A stretch of DNA of 64,000 nucleotides from Balanoglossus misakiensis (GCA_040954595.2 CM082580.2:10664001-10728000); one strand, 5' to 3'; shown: positions 26,281-37,488, counted from the first letter of the stretch. The notes: a model not told the origin generated them from the sequence alone. A program made the numbers and translations.

Positions 26281-27495
26281 ATGAGATCGGTACGATTTTC
26301 AAAGGTCCGTACTGGGCTTATTGCCGTACTGTGTGTTCTCTATTCTGTCCACCTGTTGTTCATTGTAGCTCCACCGGATTCAAGAAGAAAGGTCGATTCT
26401 CCCAACAGACGAAGGGCGTCTGTATGCGGCGGCGAAGGCAGCGGAGAACCAGCAGCAAAATCGACGGCGAGGTCAGGGGCCAAGCGTACTAACACGACGC
26501 CAAGTTTAGTTCTGATCATGGCGAGGGCTCGCAGCGGTTCCACTTACATCGGACAGTTTTTCAACCAACATCCCGAGGTTTTCTATTTCTTCGAACCTCT
26601 GCGCGTGATCCCCGAGATGGTCAGCGCCCGGCTGATCAGAGAATCTGGCAAGACGTCCATGCAAGAGGAAATATTGGCCAGTTTGTATCGTTGCAGTTTT
26701 CCAACGTTTTATTTGTCTCATGCAGAGAAATGGCCGCTGGCCGTCTTCGAGAGCAAAGCCATGACAAGCGCAGGGGAGAAGATCAGCAAGATGGGTGAGG
26801 GACACGTCAACCCCTGGCGCTACACTGAATTGTGTCGGGCACACCGTGCACTCGCTGCAAAAGTTATCCGCCTCGAAAGAATCGATGCACTCGAAACGTT
26901 GGTTACTCATTATGGTTTGGACGTGAAAGTCATCTTCCTCACAAGGGACCCCCGTGCATACGCGTCGTCATGGAAACGTTTCGCCTTTTATCAAGAGCGG
27001 GAGCTGATCAAGGGGAAAACCCTTTTCGACTTGAGACTCCTGTCGACAAACGTCACGGGGTACACTCACCCGCCTGCCATAAACGCGTTCTGCGATTGGT
27101 TGAAGTACAACTTGAAAGTCATCGCGCGACCACCTGATTGGCTGCGCGGGCGCGTGAAAGTTGTGCGCTACGAAGATGCAGCGCGTGAACCTTACACATT
27201 TCTTGAAGATCTGTACGAATTTTTGGACATGAGTCCGCATGCGGATATCTACCACTGGCTGAGGGCCAACACGAACGCGGAGACAAACTCCAGTTTGGCC
27301 GGAACAATGGTGACAAGAAGAAACTCAAGCTATGTAGTCCAAGCGTGGAGAGATGACATGCTGTTCTATGACGTCAAGGCGATCCAAAATGTCTGCGGAC
27401 AACTTATGAATGCACTCGGCTACGCAAAGTTGAATCGACCAAAAGAGATGGCGGACTGGTCGATTCCCGTTTTGAGCAAACCAGTTATTCATTGA
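26281..27495 (+). CDS. Golgi carbohydrate 6-O-sulfotransferase (CHST1/3-like), intronless
   Basis: 404-aa type II membrane enzyme in one exon. It should transfer sulfate from PAPS to C6 of Gal, GalNAc or GlcNAc on glycans in the Golgi lumen. Residues about 11-31 form a hydrophobic signal-anchor after a short basic cytoplasmic N-terminus, followed by a basic/Ser-rich stem. The 5'-phosphosulfate loop is seen at about residues 80-90 (ARARSGSTY), followed by the family-typical QHPEVFYFFEPL. The 3'-phosphate-binding motif FLTRDPRAYASSW is at about 219-231. Two N-x-S/T sites lie in the C-terminal third. Length matches the Gal/GalNAc/GlcNAc 6-O-sulfotransferase family (about 390-480 aa), whose members are also often single-exon. 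The acceptor sugar cannot be assigned from sequence. The start is the first Met ahead of the anchor. Confidence 0.92.
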   Translation: MRSVRFSKVRTGLIAVLCVLYSVHLLFIVAPPDSRRKVDSPNRRRASVCGGEGSGEPAAKSTARSGAKRTNTTPSLVLIMARARSGSTYIGQFFNQHPEVFYFFEPLRVIPEMVSARLIRESGKTSMQEEILASLYRCSFPTFYLSHAEKWPLAVFESKAMTSAGEKISKMGEGHVNPWRYTELCRAHRALAAKVIRLERIDALETLVTHYGLDVKVIFLTRDPRAYASSWKRFAFYQERELIKGKTLFDLRLLSTNVTGYTHPPAINAFCDWLKYNLKVIARPPDWLRGRVKVVRYEDAAREPYTFLEDLYEFLDMSPHADIYHWLRANTNAETNSSLAGTMVTRRNSSYVVQAWRDDMLFYDVKAIQNVCGQLMNALGYAKLNRPKEMADWSIPVLSKPVIH

Positions 27496-29380
27496 ACTCT
27501 GGAGTTTTTTTTTTTTTCGTTTTAATTTGACATACATGTATGTTAACTTATTAAACAATTTGATTAAATGTTACTTTTAATATTGTGTTCGACGGAAAGC
27601 TACCGTGTCAAGTATATTTTTCTAACTTTGCTGCAACTGAAGAGAAATGGCATTGCATCCTAGTAGCGCTGAGTTGTCTGGGGACAAAATGACAATAAGA
27701 AAACAATTATGAATCAATTTATATCAAGCCAATATCCGAACGACCCACGCGCCAGCGCTGCAAAATACAGAGCGGCTACTGATTGTACAGACACAGAAAT
27801 CATGATAACAGAGTAATTGAAAGTGACAGGAACTGAAAATGTCGCGGTTTCATGTGTGATGGTGCTTTAGAGTTTATAGAAAGCCGCTCGAATGAAAGTG
27901 GCATTATTCTGGGAGAACCTTTGTTTTTTTATGACGCACATTGGTTCTTTAGCTGGGTTAGAGGCCTTAACGGTTTTCTCGCTTTTTCGCATTTACGTCT
28001 GTACTACTAGCATGCTAAGGCAGGTGCCATTCTGTAGCGAATGTGTTTGGATTTTCATGCGAGACTGGCCTATTTTCAACATAACAACACTAATTCAATA
28101 AATGTAACAAACAAACTGAGCGCAGATGATATGTCGATGAGAAGCATATTTCCATTGATCTTCAGATCGAAACAACATATCGGGAAAGAGTGTTTGCAAA
28201 TCGACGCTCGTCAAATTCACCGCCTTAAACTTACAATCGATGTCTTCACACTGATCAACGTTTCAAAATATGTTTGCCTCAATCACATATTCAAAACCAA
28301 ACGAATAAACTTTCCATAATTATTGATTTTCAAAGCGTACTTAAATGATTATTTCCCACAGTGAAAATGCCACGTGAGTTAAAAGAAAAACAGTCATACT
28401 GCGGAGAGATCCAGGTGAGTGTTTAAATCGATGAAGTTTTCTCAACACATTCACATTGATCAAACTGGCATGATCGACAAAATATATTTCTCTCTCTGAG
28501 AGCGTTTCGTTTTGCATACTTTCAACCCCGCACGTACACTCACCAGAAATCCATATACTTTTCGCCATGGAGTAAATAGATAGAGAAGAAAGTTATTTAC
28601 TGGTGTCGGCATCATCTCTATTCATTGAGCAGAATGTCGACAGGAAATGAATAGTTAACCGCTCTTCCTATTTTTCACGCCAATATTCGAGTCACTGAAT
28701 GCGAATAGCGACTCGACATTATTATTGCCTCAAGGTTGTAGTTGTACCTTTTCACAACCTGGCGTCGTCGTCTGCTATTTCATATCACTCCGCTGGAGAA
28801 CAGTTGAGAACTTGAGGTTTGACCAACTGTTTGTGAACCCTCAAATTTTGTTCACGAGCACTGGGCTAAAACTGAACAGAAACTACCGGGATTTATACTC
28901 TGGTCGGTCTACATCACGAGAGCGATGATCCATGTCATCAAATCCGGGGTTCCGGAACTACTTTTTGCGTCAAACTTGTGCCTGGCACTACTTGACGTCT
29001 TCAACATGTGAAGATACTACTAGTATACTTGCGCGTGTGATTTGCATGGCATACTTATAAAACTTCTGTTATCGAATAGTCGTAAAGTAAAAAAAAGTTA
29101 AGTGGGATGATTTGAGTTTGCTCAGAGATGTCTGAGGCAATCATTCATTGCTTTTTTCACTCTGTATGGGCACTTGTTTTGTAGATTTCACAACATGAGG
29201 TCCAATGTGCTCAATTTTATCGAATTTACGGAGCAGTACAGAACGATTTGTACGCCATGAATTTGCTTATTTTTCATGACGTATACAATGAAATTAAAAA
29301 CAACAATCAAATCTGCGGTAGTCACGATCCTTTATAAGCTAGGTTTTTCCTTGCTTTTTCCTCGCGATAAAAATTAAGCA
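27496..29380. other. Intergenic, no gene seen
   Basis: AT-rich. Immediately after the sulfotransferase stop a poly-T run (about 27508-27518) is followed by AT-rich DNA, consistent with a short 3' UTR. The rest shows only short open frames with no recognisable similarity. The proximal promoter of the first GPCR should be at the right end. Confidence 0.5.
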
Positions 29381-30652
29381 ATGGAGCTCAACACGAGTTT
29401 GTGGAACGGGAACACATCGCACGGCGATGGCTTGGAGGACAAGACCGACGGCAGTGTTGGTAGTTTAAATATTTCCAAAAACCTTTTCATCACCATAAAC
29501 GGTGTGAACAGCTTTTTGATCGTGGTCGGTAATTTATTGGTGATCATGGCCGTATTCCGTCAACCCAAGCTGAGGAAATCTCCAACGAATCACTTCATAG
29601 TGTCTCTGTCCGTTGCAGACTTTATGGTCGGCGCGTTCTACATTCCGATACAGTTAGCAAACTTTCACCGCGTCGGTCTGATCCAAAACGAATTCCTGTG
29701 TGATTCCATGTACACCATTTCGTGGACATGCTTGAATTCCACGGTGTTCTCGCTTCTGTCCATCGCCGTCGACCGATATCGGGCGATCGTCACTCCGATG
29801 AGGCGTCCCCTGTCGCTGACACAGACCCGGATCATCATAGTCGCCATCTGGGTGTTCACGTTCGCCTTCACGTCCAGCAAGATCGTAGCTACCGGAGTAG
29901 AGGAAATTCCGATGATAATGAACGGACACAATGCCACTATATTCTACTGCACGTACAGATTCGACCAGATCATGCTACACAAATACACTGCGCTCATTGA
30001 CTTGGCCATCGGCTACATCATACCGTTGGTCATCATCGTCTACCTTTATTCAAGAATGATCATTAAGCTCTCTTGTGGAAACTCTTTGACGGACGAGTCG
30101 AGACGACGAAAAATGAAGGCCGTCAGAATGTTAGTGATCGTCGTCGTCATGTTTTCCATCACGTGGGGTTTGTTTCGCACGCTTGGTTTCCTCTACTACT
30201 GGGCGTTGGCACTGAGAACGTACACAAATTCAACGCTGATTTTCATCTTGGTGTTAATTCTGCTGTTCGCCAACAGTTGGATGAATCCTGTCATCTACGC
30301 GCTCTTCAGTCACAATTTCCGCTCCGAGTTTGCAGCCATCCTGTCCTGCGGGCGCTGGAAACCCCGGGACGGTCGCAAATACCGAAACGATCGCGACGCC
30401 ACATTCGCGCAAAACAACAAGCCCGTTTCCAGCAGAGGGACTAGTACTTCTGATACCAATTTCGAAGAAGGGTCAAGCGTCAGCCGAGAAATCCAGACGC
30501 AGGATCAAAAACTTTCCGACGAACTTGTGGTAAACGACAGAAAACTCAAACCAAAATCCGAAGCTGCGAATGCAAAGTTTTGCTCCGAAAATGAAGCGTT
30601 CGATATGATGGCAGAAGAAGGCTCAAACGATCACAATGACCAGAAAGTTTGA
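29381..30652 (+). CDS. Orphan rhodopsin-class GPCR, paralogue 1
   Basis: Intronless 423-aa seven-helix receptor. The extracellular N-terminus carries three N-glycosylation sequons (N4, N11, N30). TM1 has GNLLV, TM2 has D2.50 at residue 80, C3.25 is residue 107, DRY is 131-133, the ECL2 Cys is about residue 190, TM6 has FSITW with W6.48 at 262, and TM7 has NPVIY at 302-306. Position 3.32 is Ser114, not Asp, so a classical amine ligand is unlikely. The usual P6.50 is Leu here. A basic third loop (ESRRRKMKAVR) precedes TM6. The tail ends with a Cys-rich/acidic motif (FCSENEAFD) shared with paralogue 2. The ligand is unknown. It is a tandem neighbour of paralogues 2 and 3 on the same strand. Confidence 0.9.
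   Translation: MELNTSLWNGNTSHGDGLEDKTDGSVGSLNISKNLFITINGVNSFLIVVGNLLVIMAVFRQPKLRKSPTNHFIVSLSVADFMVGAFYIPIQLANFHRVGLIQNEFLCDSMYTISWTCLNSTVFSLLSIAVDRYRAIVTPMRRPLSLTQTRIIIVAIWVFTFAFTSSKIVATGVEEIPMIMNGHNATIFYCTYRFDQIMLHKYTALIDLAIGYIIPLVIIVYLYSRMIIKLSCGNSLTDESRRRKMKAVRMLVIVVVMFSITWGLFRTLGFLYYWALALRTYTNSTLIFILVLILLFANSWMNPVIYALFSHNFRSEFAAILSCGRWKPRDGRKYRNDRDATFAQNNKPVSSRGTSTSDTNFEEGSSVSREIQTQDQKLSDELVVNDRKLKPKSEAANAKFCSENEAFDMMAEEGSNDHNDQKV
29672..29875 (+). repeat. Near-identical tract shared with GPCR paralogue 2 (copy 1)
   Basis: This 204-bp tract, spanning ECL1 to TM4, aligns without gaps to 31511-31714 with four differences by my count. All four are synonymous, so the encoded 68 residues are identical. 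Flanking coding sequence is clearly more diverged, which points to recent gene conversion. Confidence 0.85.
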
Positions 30653-31207
30653 TACTTTGCCCAATGGAATATATTATGGGGTAAACCTAACCCTTTACGT
30701 GGTCGCACATTATAGGGCATGACTTTCAATATTCCATGTTGAGGAAGTGATCTGCATTTCGATCCCCGGTTTATTTTGAAAATATGAGACTCAAACTTTT
30801 GCTTCTTTGTGAGTTCGGAATATCCGATAGTTATCCTTTCAAGAGTACATTTCCCTTGAGAGTGCCACTGCACAACCAGAGCCCTTTAGGCAGTCGCTAG
30901 TTGTTTATCTGATATTTTTTAAAAGGGTAAACGGGCTTTTAGAACTGAGAACGAAATTCTGTATTGAATTTTTTTACTGTATGAGTAACACCTGTCTATC
31001 AATACGAGTCATCGTTTTGAAATGGCTAACGGGGAAACTCGATTTTATTGCCTGAGATTCTAACTTCATTAAATGTGTGTATATTTATACCAGACGTGTG
31101 GGAGTAATGATAAAATAATATCGAACACGGGGGTCGTTATCACTTTATATAAGCCAGTGGCTAAAAGAATTCAGTCCAGTGCTTTCCTCGTCGTTAGAGC
31201 TTACAGA
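30653..31207 (+). other. Spacer between GPCR paralogues 1 and 2
   Basis: About 555 bp of AT-rich DNA holding the 3' UTR of paralogue 1 and presumably the promoter and 5' UTR of paralogue 2. An open frame runs in frame into paralogue 2 from 31073, but its upstream part resembles neither paralogue and is probably untranslated. Confidence 0.5.
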
Positions 31208-32488
31208 ATGGAAGGGGTAAACGCTAGCCTGTGGACTCATAACTTGTCGCAATTCGATGGTAATGTCGTTTTTGACGACGATGCAGCTGTTGGCAAGAGC
31301 CAGTTTCACCTCTCTCACAAGCTACTCATCGCTGTCAATTCACTGAACAGTGTTTTGATCGTGGTCGGTAACTTATTGGTGATCATAGCCGTTTTCCGTC
31401 AACCCAAGCTGAGGAAGTCTCCAACGAACCATTTCATTGTGTCTCTCTCCGCGGCAGACTTTCTGGTGGGCACAATCTACATTCCGATGCAGGTTGTGAA
31501 TTTTTATTGGGTCGGTCTGATCCAAAACGAGTTCCTGTGTGATTCCATGTACACCATTTCGTGGACATGCTTGAATTCCACGGTGTTTTCGCTTCTGTCC
31601 ATCGCCGTCGACCGATATCGGGCGATCGTCACCCCGATGAGACGTCCCCTGTCGCTGACACAGACCCGGATCATCATAGTCGCCATCTGGGTGTTCACGT
31701 TCGCCTTCACGTCCCACAAGATCCCAGCCGCCGGAATAGAGGAAGTGCCGATGACAATGAACGGACACAACGTCACCATACTCTACTGTATGTACAAATT
31801 CGACCAAATAGCCCTAAATAAATACACAGCGATCGTTGACCTGGCTGTCGGCTACTTTATACCGTTAGTTATAATCATGTACTTCTATTCCAGAATGATC
31901 ATAAAGCTTTCCCGTGGAAGCTCTTTGGCTGCCGAGTCCAGGCGACGAAAAATGAAGGCGGTCAGAATGTTGGTGATCGTCGTCGTCATGTTTGCCATCA
32001 CGTGGGGTCTGTTTCGTATCCACATCTTTCTTTTCTATTGGGTTCCTGCTCTCAGCGAGTTCACTGGTTCGAGATTCGTGTTCGCCGGTGTCACGTTCGT
32101 GCTGTTCTCCAACAGCTGGATGAACCCTGTCATCTACGCCCTCTTCGGTCGCAATTTCCGCTCCGAGTTCGCGTTCCTCCTGTCCTGCGGGCGCTGGAAA
32201 CCCAAGGAAGGTGCACAGTCCCGCAGCAGAGCGCTCGCTCGAACGAAGTCTGGCGGCAACAGTGGAACAACGAGCACCATCGACGTAAGTTTAAGTCGTT
32301 CTCGCGACGAAGAAAGCTCTGTTGGGCGACAAGAGATTGAAATCGTGGACTGGAAACCGAGTGATGAAATTTTGGCAAACAAACAAAAAGATACTCCAGC
32401 AGTGTCCAGTCCAGCCGCGACGAGAGAAGAGTTCTGTTGTGAAAATGAAGCGTTCGATTTGACGGCGGAAGGGCTTGCGGCGATATAA
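31208..32488 (+). CDS. Orphan rhodopsin-class GPCR, paralogue 2
   Basis: Intronless 426-aa receptor, tandem duplicate of the upstream gene. I chose the Met at 31208 because the following MEGVNASLW aligns with MELNTSLW of paralogue 1; the open frame extends upstream to 31073 without similarity. Hallmarks: GNLLV in TM1, D2.50 in SAADFLVG, C3.25, DRY, FAITW in TM6 without P6.50, NPVIY in TM7, and Ser at 3.32. The C-tail carries FCCENEAFD, nearly the same as FCSENEAFD in paralogue 1, while the sequence between TM7 and this motif has diverged. Ligand unknown; the absence of Asp3.32 argues against a monoamine. Confidence 0.9.
   Translation: MEGVNASLWTHNLSQFDGNVVFDDDAAVGKSQFHLSHKLLIAVNSLNSVLIVVGNLLVIIAVFRQPKLRKSPTNHFIVSLSAADFLVGTIYIPMQVVNFYWVGLIQNEFLCDSMYTISWTCLNSTVFSLLSIAVDRYRAIVTPMRRPLSLTQTRIIIVAIWVFTFAFTSHKIPAAGIEEVPMTMNGHNVTILYCMYKFDQIALNKYTAIVDLAVGYFIPLVIIMYFYSRMIIKLSRGSSLAAESRRRKMKAVRMLVIVVVMFAITWGLFRIHIFLFYWVPALSEFTGSRFVFAGVTFVLFSNSWMNPVIYALFGRNFRSEFAFLLSCGRWKPKEGAQSRSRALARTKSGGNSGTTSTIDVSLSRSRDEESSVGRQEIEIVDWKPSDEILANKQKDTPAVSSPAATREEFCCENEAFDLTAEGLAAI
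31511..31714 (+). repeat. Near-identical tract shared with GPCR paralogue 1 (copy 2)
   Basis: Partner of the tract at 29672-29875 (204 bp, four synonymous differences). See the finding on gene conversion. Confidence 0.85.
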
Positions 32489-34818
32489 CGTTGTGGATAA
32501 ATAGCCGGTACGAAGTACCCGCGAAGATGTGAACTTTGATACGTGTACTAGAGGCTTTACACGTAGAAACTTTGCCATCACCCTATTCACGACTATCCAG
32601 GCGACTTTCCTTGGCTATGCCAAATGTCATCCGTGACGTTCGATAAACACGAATGCAATCAGAGCTATTATTTTTATGTCCTGTTACTTTCACGGTTGTT
32701 TTAAATGTTCACTCAGTATATTTTGTACATTGCCACAAACTTTTGTCGTTTTTAGGAGTTTGTTCGCTCTCTTTTAATAAAGTATGCACGTGAATACTTG
32801 TCCAGTGAGCATACCAGCAAGGCACAAAGAATTTCTTTCCATGTTACACACATTTTGATCTTTTCTTCTTATCGCGTCAGGTTTCAAAATTACATCTTCA
32901 CGACAAAAGCCCAGGGACATACCAACGGCTTGCTAATCGAAAATAAAACCATGATTGACATCATAACACAGACTGCACATATATGAATTATCTGTGACGT
33001 GTGGACGTCTAACAACCACAGGCGTCGCCTCCATCGTCTGTCAACAGAAGACGTCATCTGCGCAATATACCATAGAAATTAATGAAAACAGCCGAATACA
33101 TGTATTTTACTGTTATAGGTGCGTATAGACAGGAAAAGCCTACATTCACACATTGATATCCTACCCACAGAAGCGTTTTCCCTCCATTTTGATCTGCTAA
33201 ACGATCTAGTTTCTTTCACAAATCCCTAGAATTTCTTTTGATCTCACTGGCGAGTCAGTCTATTCACAATCAGGAGTATTTGGGGGCATAGCTGGAATCC
33301 AAAACTGCAATTTGTATCGTCAATATGAAGAGGACCTTTTACATTATTTACGCTCTGGATAGAAACTTCAACTGATTCATCTTCATGAAAGGGAACTCCA
33401 CAACGCCCCCAAGTTATCTCTTGTATCTAGCTTGGAGTGAAAGATGTGAAGTAAATATGTTTTTGCTGCTTAGTCTGTGATCAAACTTTCCCCAAATACT
33501 GTTCTCTCGTAGCTTCGGCTTTATACGAAACGTTTCAGTTTGTGATAAATAAACGGAATTTGATGAAATCTTTAGTGAATGACATATTTCTTAAATTACT
33601 ACATCACAGTTTAAAAACCTTGTTACATGTACTTATATTGGATGTATTACTGGGCATTTAGATGTGTTCACTTATTTACTGTTAATTTAAACGTTGAATA
33701 CACAAGAGGCAAGAGTTACTGTACACGATTTACATCTGTTGTTCTCACATAAACAAGCTTGTACAAGGGAAACCTGAGGTTTCTTCTGCACGAACTAAAA
33801 TTTGTACACGTAATAAACGATTGTAATTTAGAACCATATTTTCCGAAATAAAACTTGGACGTAAGCTAGCCACGGTACCATCTGGCGCATTTACTCTGGT
33901 CATTCCATACTACTCTCTTAAAGAAATGGAGCTTAGGAAATACGCCATTCACAGCTTCTCACGAAAATGAAACTGGTATGACTTTAAAAGTGTCCTCTAT
34001 AGTTGTACATCTTAGGATCAAGGTGACCATGGATGAGTACAACTCCCTAGCTTAATCATTTTTAGCAGGGGAACCCCTTTGAAATTTTTTTTTGAACAAA
34101 TGATGCATCATAAGACGTCAATTTATGAAATTGCTCGTGATGAGTTGCGGTGCTTTTCAAAAGGATCTCTCTTTACCACCAGGGACATAATATAAGAAAT
34201 TGATACCGCGTAGAATAACTATAACATCGCCCTGGTTTAGATCTTAAAAGAGGGATTCTTTTCTGAACCTCGAAAGTATTCAGTCTCCATTGTACAATTA
34301 ATGCCGGGGGATTTGTATAACTGTAATTTTCATCGCGATACTGATTCCTTTCAACTGCCAACGATAGACTGCAAATCACGATTTTGACCTTTTCCTGCGA
34401 GGCAAATTTATTGTTCATTGAGAAAGTTTGTTCCCCCTGCTTTTTCTATTGCATTGGCATGACATGCGCAGTATCGCTCTTCCTGGAGAGTCTCCGCGGT
34501 TGAATTCATTTGTGTGTCACTGCTGCGCTATATGCCATAACCATCCTGTTTAAATAATTTCCATCTCGTTCATTCAAAAATATCAAAAAGCAAACATTAG
34601 TAGACGCATTCCTGACCCTCGAGTGGCTAATGACTAGTAATGAGTACAGCGACGCCTCTGGTTTCGTAAGCAAAGAATGTCTTGTAAGAAACTATACTTA
34701 GTGACAAGACAACTTGAGGGCGCCTCACTCCTGGTGTGTATATTTGGAAGGTGTTTGCTGGACACCATTACACAGTGTGAAGCGATTCGATCCCGTACAA
34801 CAGCAGAATTGCCATACA
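32489..34818. other. Intergenic between GPCR paralogues 2 and 3, no gene seen
   Basis: About 2.3 kb of AT-rich DNA with short open frames only. An AATAAAG near 32776 could end the paralogue 2 transcript. No receptor remnant was recognised. Confidence 0.5.
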
Positions 34819-36033
34819 ATGTTTGCCGAAAATCAGACAACAAACGCCACCTTTCCTGTGTTGACTGCGACCAAGAACACATTAGAGAGAAGCGCTGCAG
34901 TGCCATGGTTACAAGCAACTGTCAGTGTCTGCAATCTCGCTCTAATCGTCGTTGGAAATTTATCCGTAATCGTCGCGATTCTGTGCCACCCAAAGTTGAG
35001 AAAATCGCCGACGAATCACCTGATCTTGTCTCTGTCCATATCGGACTTGTTCGTCGGGGTCCTGTTTATTCCTGTTAAGGAGAAGAGCGTCTTCGGCATG
35101 GACAAGCTCATCACCAACGAATTCCTCTGCGATTTCGTGATGACGTTGTCGTGGACGTGCATGAATTCGACGGTCCTGTCTCTGCTGTCCATCGCCATCG
35201 ACCGGTACCGTGCGATCGTCACTCCGCTGAAACAACGTATTTCCACCACGCAGGCGCGGTGGATGATCAGCCTGACGTGGCTGGCTTCGTTCATTTACTC
35301 AAGTAGCAACATATTGGCCAGTGGTATCTCCTCAAAAATCATCGAAGTCGACGGACAAAATGTGACCCAACTCGCTTGTTGGCACGTGCCCTCACAGATT
35401 GACGTCGCAAAAGTCACAATAACCGATTTCGTGCTCATGTATTTTGCCCCCCTGGTGTTGATCAGTGTCATATACGCCAGAATTATTCGCTCCCTGTACT
35501 TCGGAAACTCGCCGACTAACGCCTCTCGACGAAGAAAGCGGCGCGCAATCAAGATGCTTATAGTGGTGGTGGTGATGTTTGGAATAAGTTGGTTCCCACT
35601 CCGTGTTTTACGGCTGATCTCGAAAAACTTTCCGAACCTGATAGCGCCAAGCGTGTATGTCATCATGCGAAACGTTGCTGTCGCCGTCTCCATGTCCAAC
35701 AGCTGGGTCAACCCTTGCGTCTATGTAATCTTCAGCAGCAAGTTTGCCAGTATCCTTTTGAAATGCAGATTCTGGAGCGGGGAAGCAAGCGACACGGGGG
35801 CCACAAGACGCCGAGACCAAACCGTCGACCGGGAGCACCGGTCAGGCGAGAAGATAACATTCAATACTGACGTGGCCTTGGGGTTGTCGGACGTACCGGG
35901 GGGACATGGAATGGGCGACAGACCACAAAGACGAAGCATCACCACGCAAACCGACGAAAGACACGACCCTTGCTCCGACTACGTGTGCTACGGAAACCCC
36001 ACCATAGACACTTCACAGGAAAGTCCAAAATGA
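34819..36033 (+). CDS. Orphan rhodopsin-class GPCR, paralogue 3
   Basis: Intronless, 404 aa from the Met at 34819 (MFAENQTTNATF), which gives a short N-terminus with two sequons. The open frame extends 105 nt upstream to another Met at 34714, but that part lacks paralogue similarity. It shares LRKSPTNH between TM1 and TM2, D2.50 (SISDLFVG), SWTCMNST in TM3 with Ser at 3.32, and DRYRAIVTP with paralogues 1 and 2. It differs in keeping P6.50 (GISWFP) and in having NPCVY in TM7. The tail has an RSITTQTD motif resembling SSTQTD at the end of paralogue 4. It is more diverged than the 1/2 pair, implying an older duplication. Confidence 0.88.
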   Translation: MFAENQTTNATFPVLTATKNTLERSAAVPWLQATVSVCNLALIVVGNLSVIVAILCHPKLRKSPTNHLILSLSISDLFVGVLFIPVKEKSVFGMDKLITNEFLCDFVMTLSWTCMNSTVLSLLSIAIDRYRAIVTPLKQRISTTQARWMISLTWLASFIYSSSNILASGISSKIIEVDGQNVTQLACWHVPSQIDVAKVTITDFVLMYFAPLVLISVIYARIIRSLYFGNSPTNASRRRKRRAIKMLIVVVVMFGISWFPLRVLRLISKNFPNLIAPSVYVIMRNVAVAVSMSNSWVNPCVYVIFSSKFASILLKCRFWSGEASDTGATRRRDQTVDREHRSGEKITFNTDVALGLSDVPGGHGMGDRPQRRSITTQTDERHDPCSDYVCYGNPTIDTSQESPK

Positions 36034-37488
36034 TTGAATGACACAATATATATATCTGCTCACTGTATGGTCATCTCTTACAAGAAGTTAAATTAAGGTT
36101 AAAGGTGTACAATCACTCTTAATTTAAATATGCCCATATATAGTAAAGGGCGTGTTTTTGTAGTCAAGTGATGCGTTGGGGGCGCACATTTTTGGCGTGG
36201 TCACCCCTCGAAAATCTGGATTTGGCTAGATCACGCTTTTCCTCTGAATCATAACCGTGGCTAAATTTGCAATGGTGACCGTGTACCTTTGATATAGTAC
36301 ATAATAGGCCGTCATTTTAGGTTGATGGTAAGCGTAAATATTCGGTATTGTACTCTGTAAGCTTAGGCATATTACTGTCATTTACTTGATGTCAACACTT
36401 TATAGAAACTTTGAGATTTACCACACATGTCATATTACCTTTGCATCTCGAAATATAACAATAAAATTTGCACATTAAAATAGACTTCCACAATCAATCA
36501 AAATCGTGGCTGTGGCCTGTGCCCACGGTCAGTGACAATAAATAGAAATTTCCATTTATCTTTTCTGGTTTTCTTCTAACTTTTCATGAATTCCATTTTA
36601 AAAAATGTAAACATACAATGTGCTTAATAAATAATACCTTGTTTTAAGGCGGGTTAACATCAACTGCTGGCGTGGCCTTTCTTGATTAAAACGCTACCTG
36701 TTGGGAAATAGCGTGCCTTGTTAGTCGAGTCTCTCATGAAGACAAACTTACACGCGTTGATTTCTTTAGTCATTTTATGTGAAACTTGATCATCACTTTG
36801 TATGGTCTCCCGACGGCTAAAACCATAGTTGCAGTGCAGCGACACAGTGTAACGACGTACACACTCAAATTTCGAATACAGAGTGTGTGTGCTCCACAGA
36901 CAGACGTTGGTGAAAAACTGACCGATTCAATGAATGTATCGAGCAAGGGGCAAGAGGTAAGCGAAAAAATACTGGGCAGACGGACAGAAGAGAAAAGAAA
37001 AAAGAAAAAAGAAAAAATTCGCTTCGAACGCGCAATCCGCTGGAAAACCACGCACAAGGCCTAAGCCAACCCACGTCAAATGCACCACTGCTCTAATTGC
37101 AATTTAACTTGTTAGACAAAACCAGATTTATTTACATATTATGTTGACATTACTAGGACTACATGTATATATTGCAAGAAAAAGACTACGACTTACACCA
37201 ATAGAACCGAAAACAACAAAACGCATTGGCGGGCCTTAGCTACATCGATATCGACCAAGTAAGTCTAAATAAACATCTTATAGTGAATGAAATTTGACAA
37301 AATTTATATATATATAACATCATTAGTGTACTCTATTTTTTTATACATAGTAAATAGATTTATATTTTTCTAAATAGAAATTTGTTAGAAATATTAATGG
37401 CATTTCACAATTCGAGAATAAACATCGAGTTGGCCAGATTCGATAGCAATGTTCAATGCATTCACCGACAACATCGAGAGCAAATTAT
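36034..37488. other. Intergenic between GPCR 3 and the lectin-protease cluster
   Basis: The stretch holds a dispersed element (36099-36292) and the convergent 3' ends of a plus-strand and a minus-strand gene. Open frames at about 36770-37074 overlap a purine-rich GAAAAAAG-type run and show no protein similarity. Confidence 0.5.
36099..36292. mobile_element. Candidate MITE with imperfect terminal inverted repeats
   Basis: The left end TTAAAGGTGTACAATCAC and the inverted right end TCAAAGGTACACGGTCAC match at 13 of 18 positions. About 194 bp long, non-coding. The right end is clearly repeated at about 1578-1617, and a weaker left-end-like match occurs at 58512-58550. Confidence 0.5.

Noticed and set aside
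31073-31207. Upstream extension of GPCR paralogue 2 by 45 codons
   Set aside because: The extension does not resemble paralogue 1, whereas the Met at 31208 aligns with its start.
34714-34818. Upstream extension of GPCR paralogue 3 by 35 codons
   Set aside because: No similarity to the other paralogues; the later Met gives an N-terminus of the usual type with sequons.
29381-36033. Reading the GPCRs as biogenic amine receptors
   Set aside because: The required Asp at 3.32 is Ser in all three, despite amine-receptor-like sequence around TM2.
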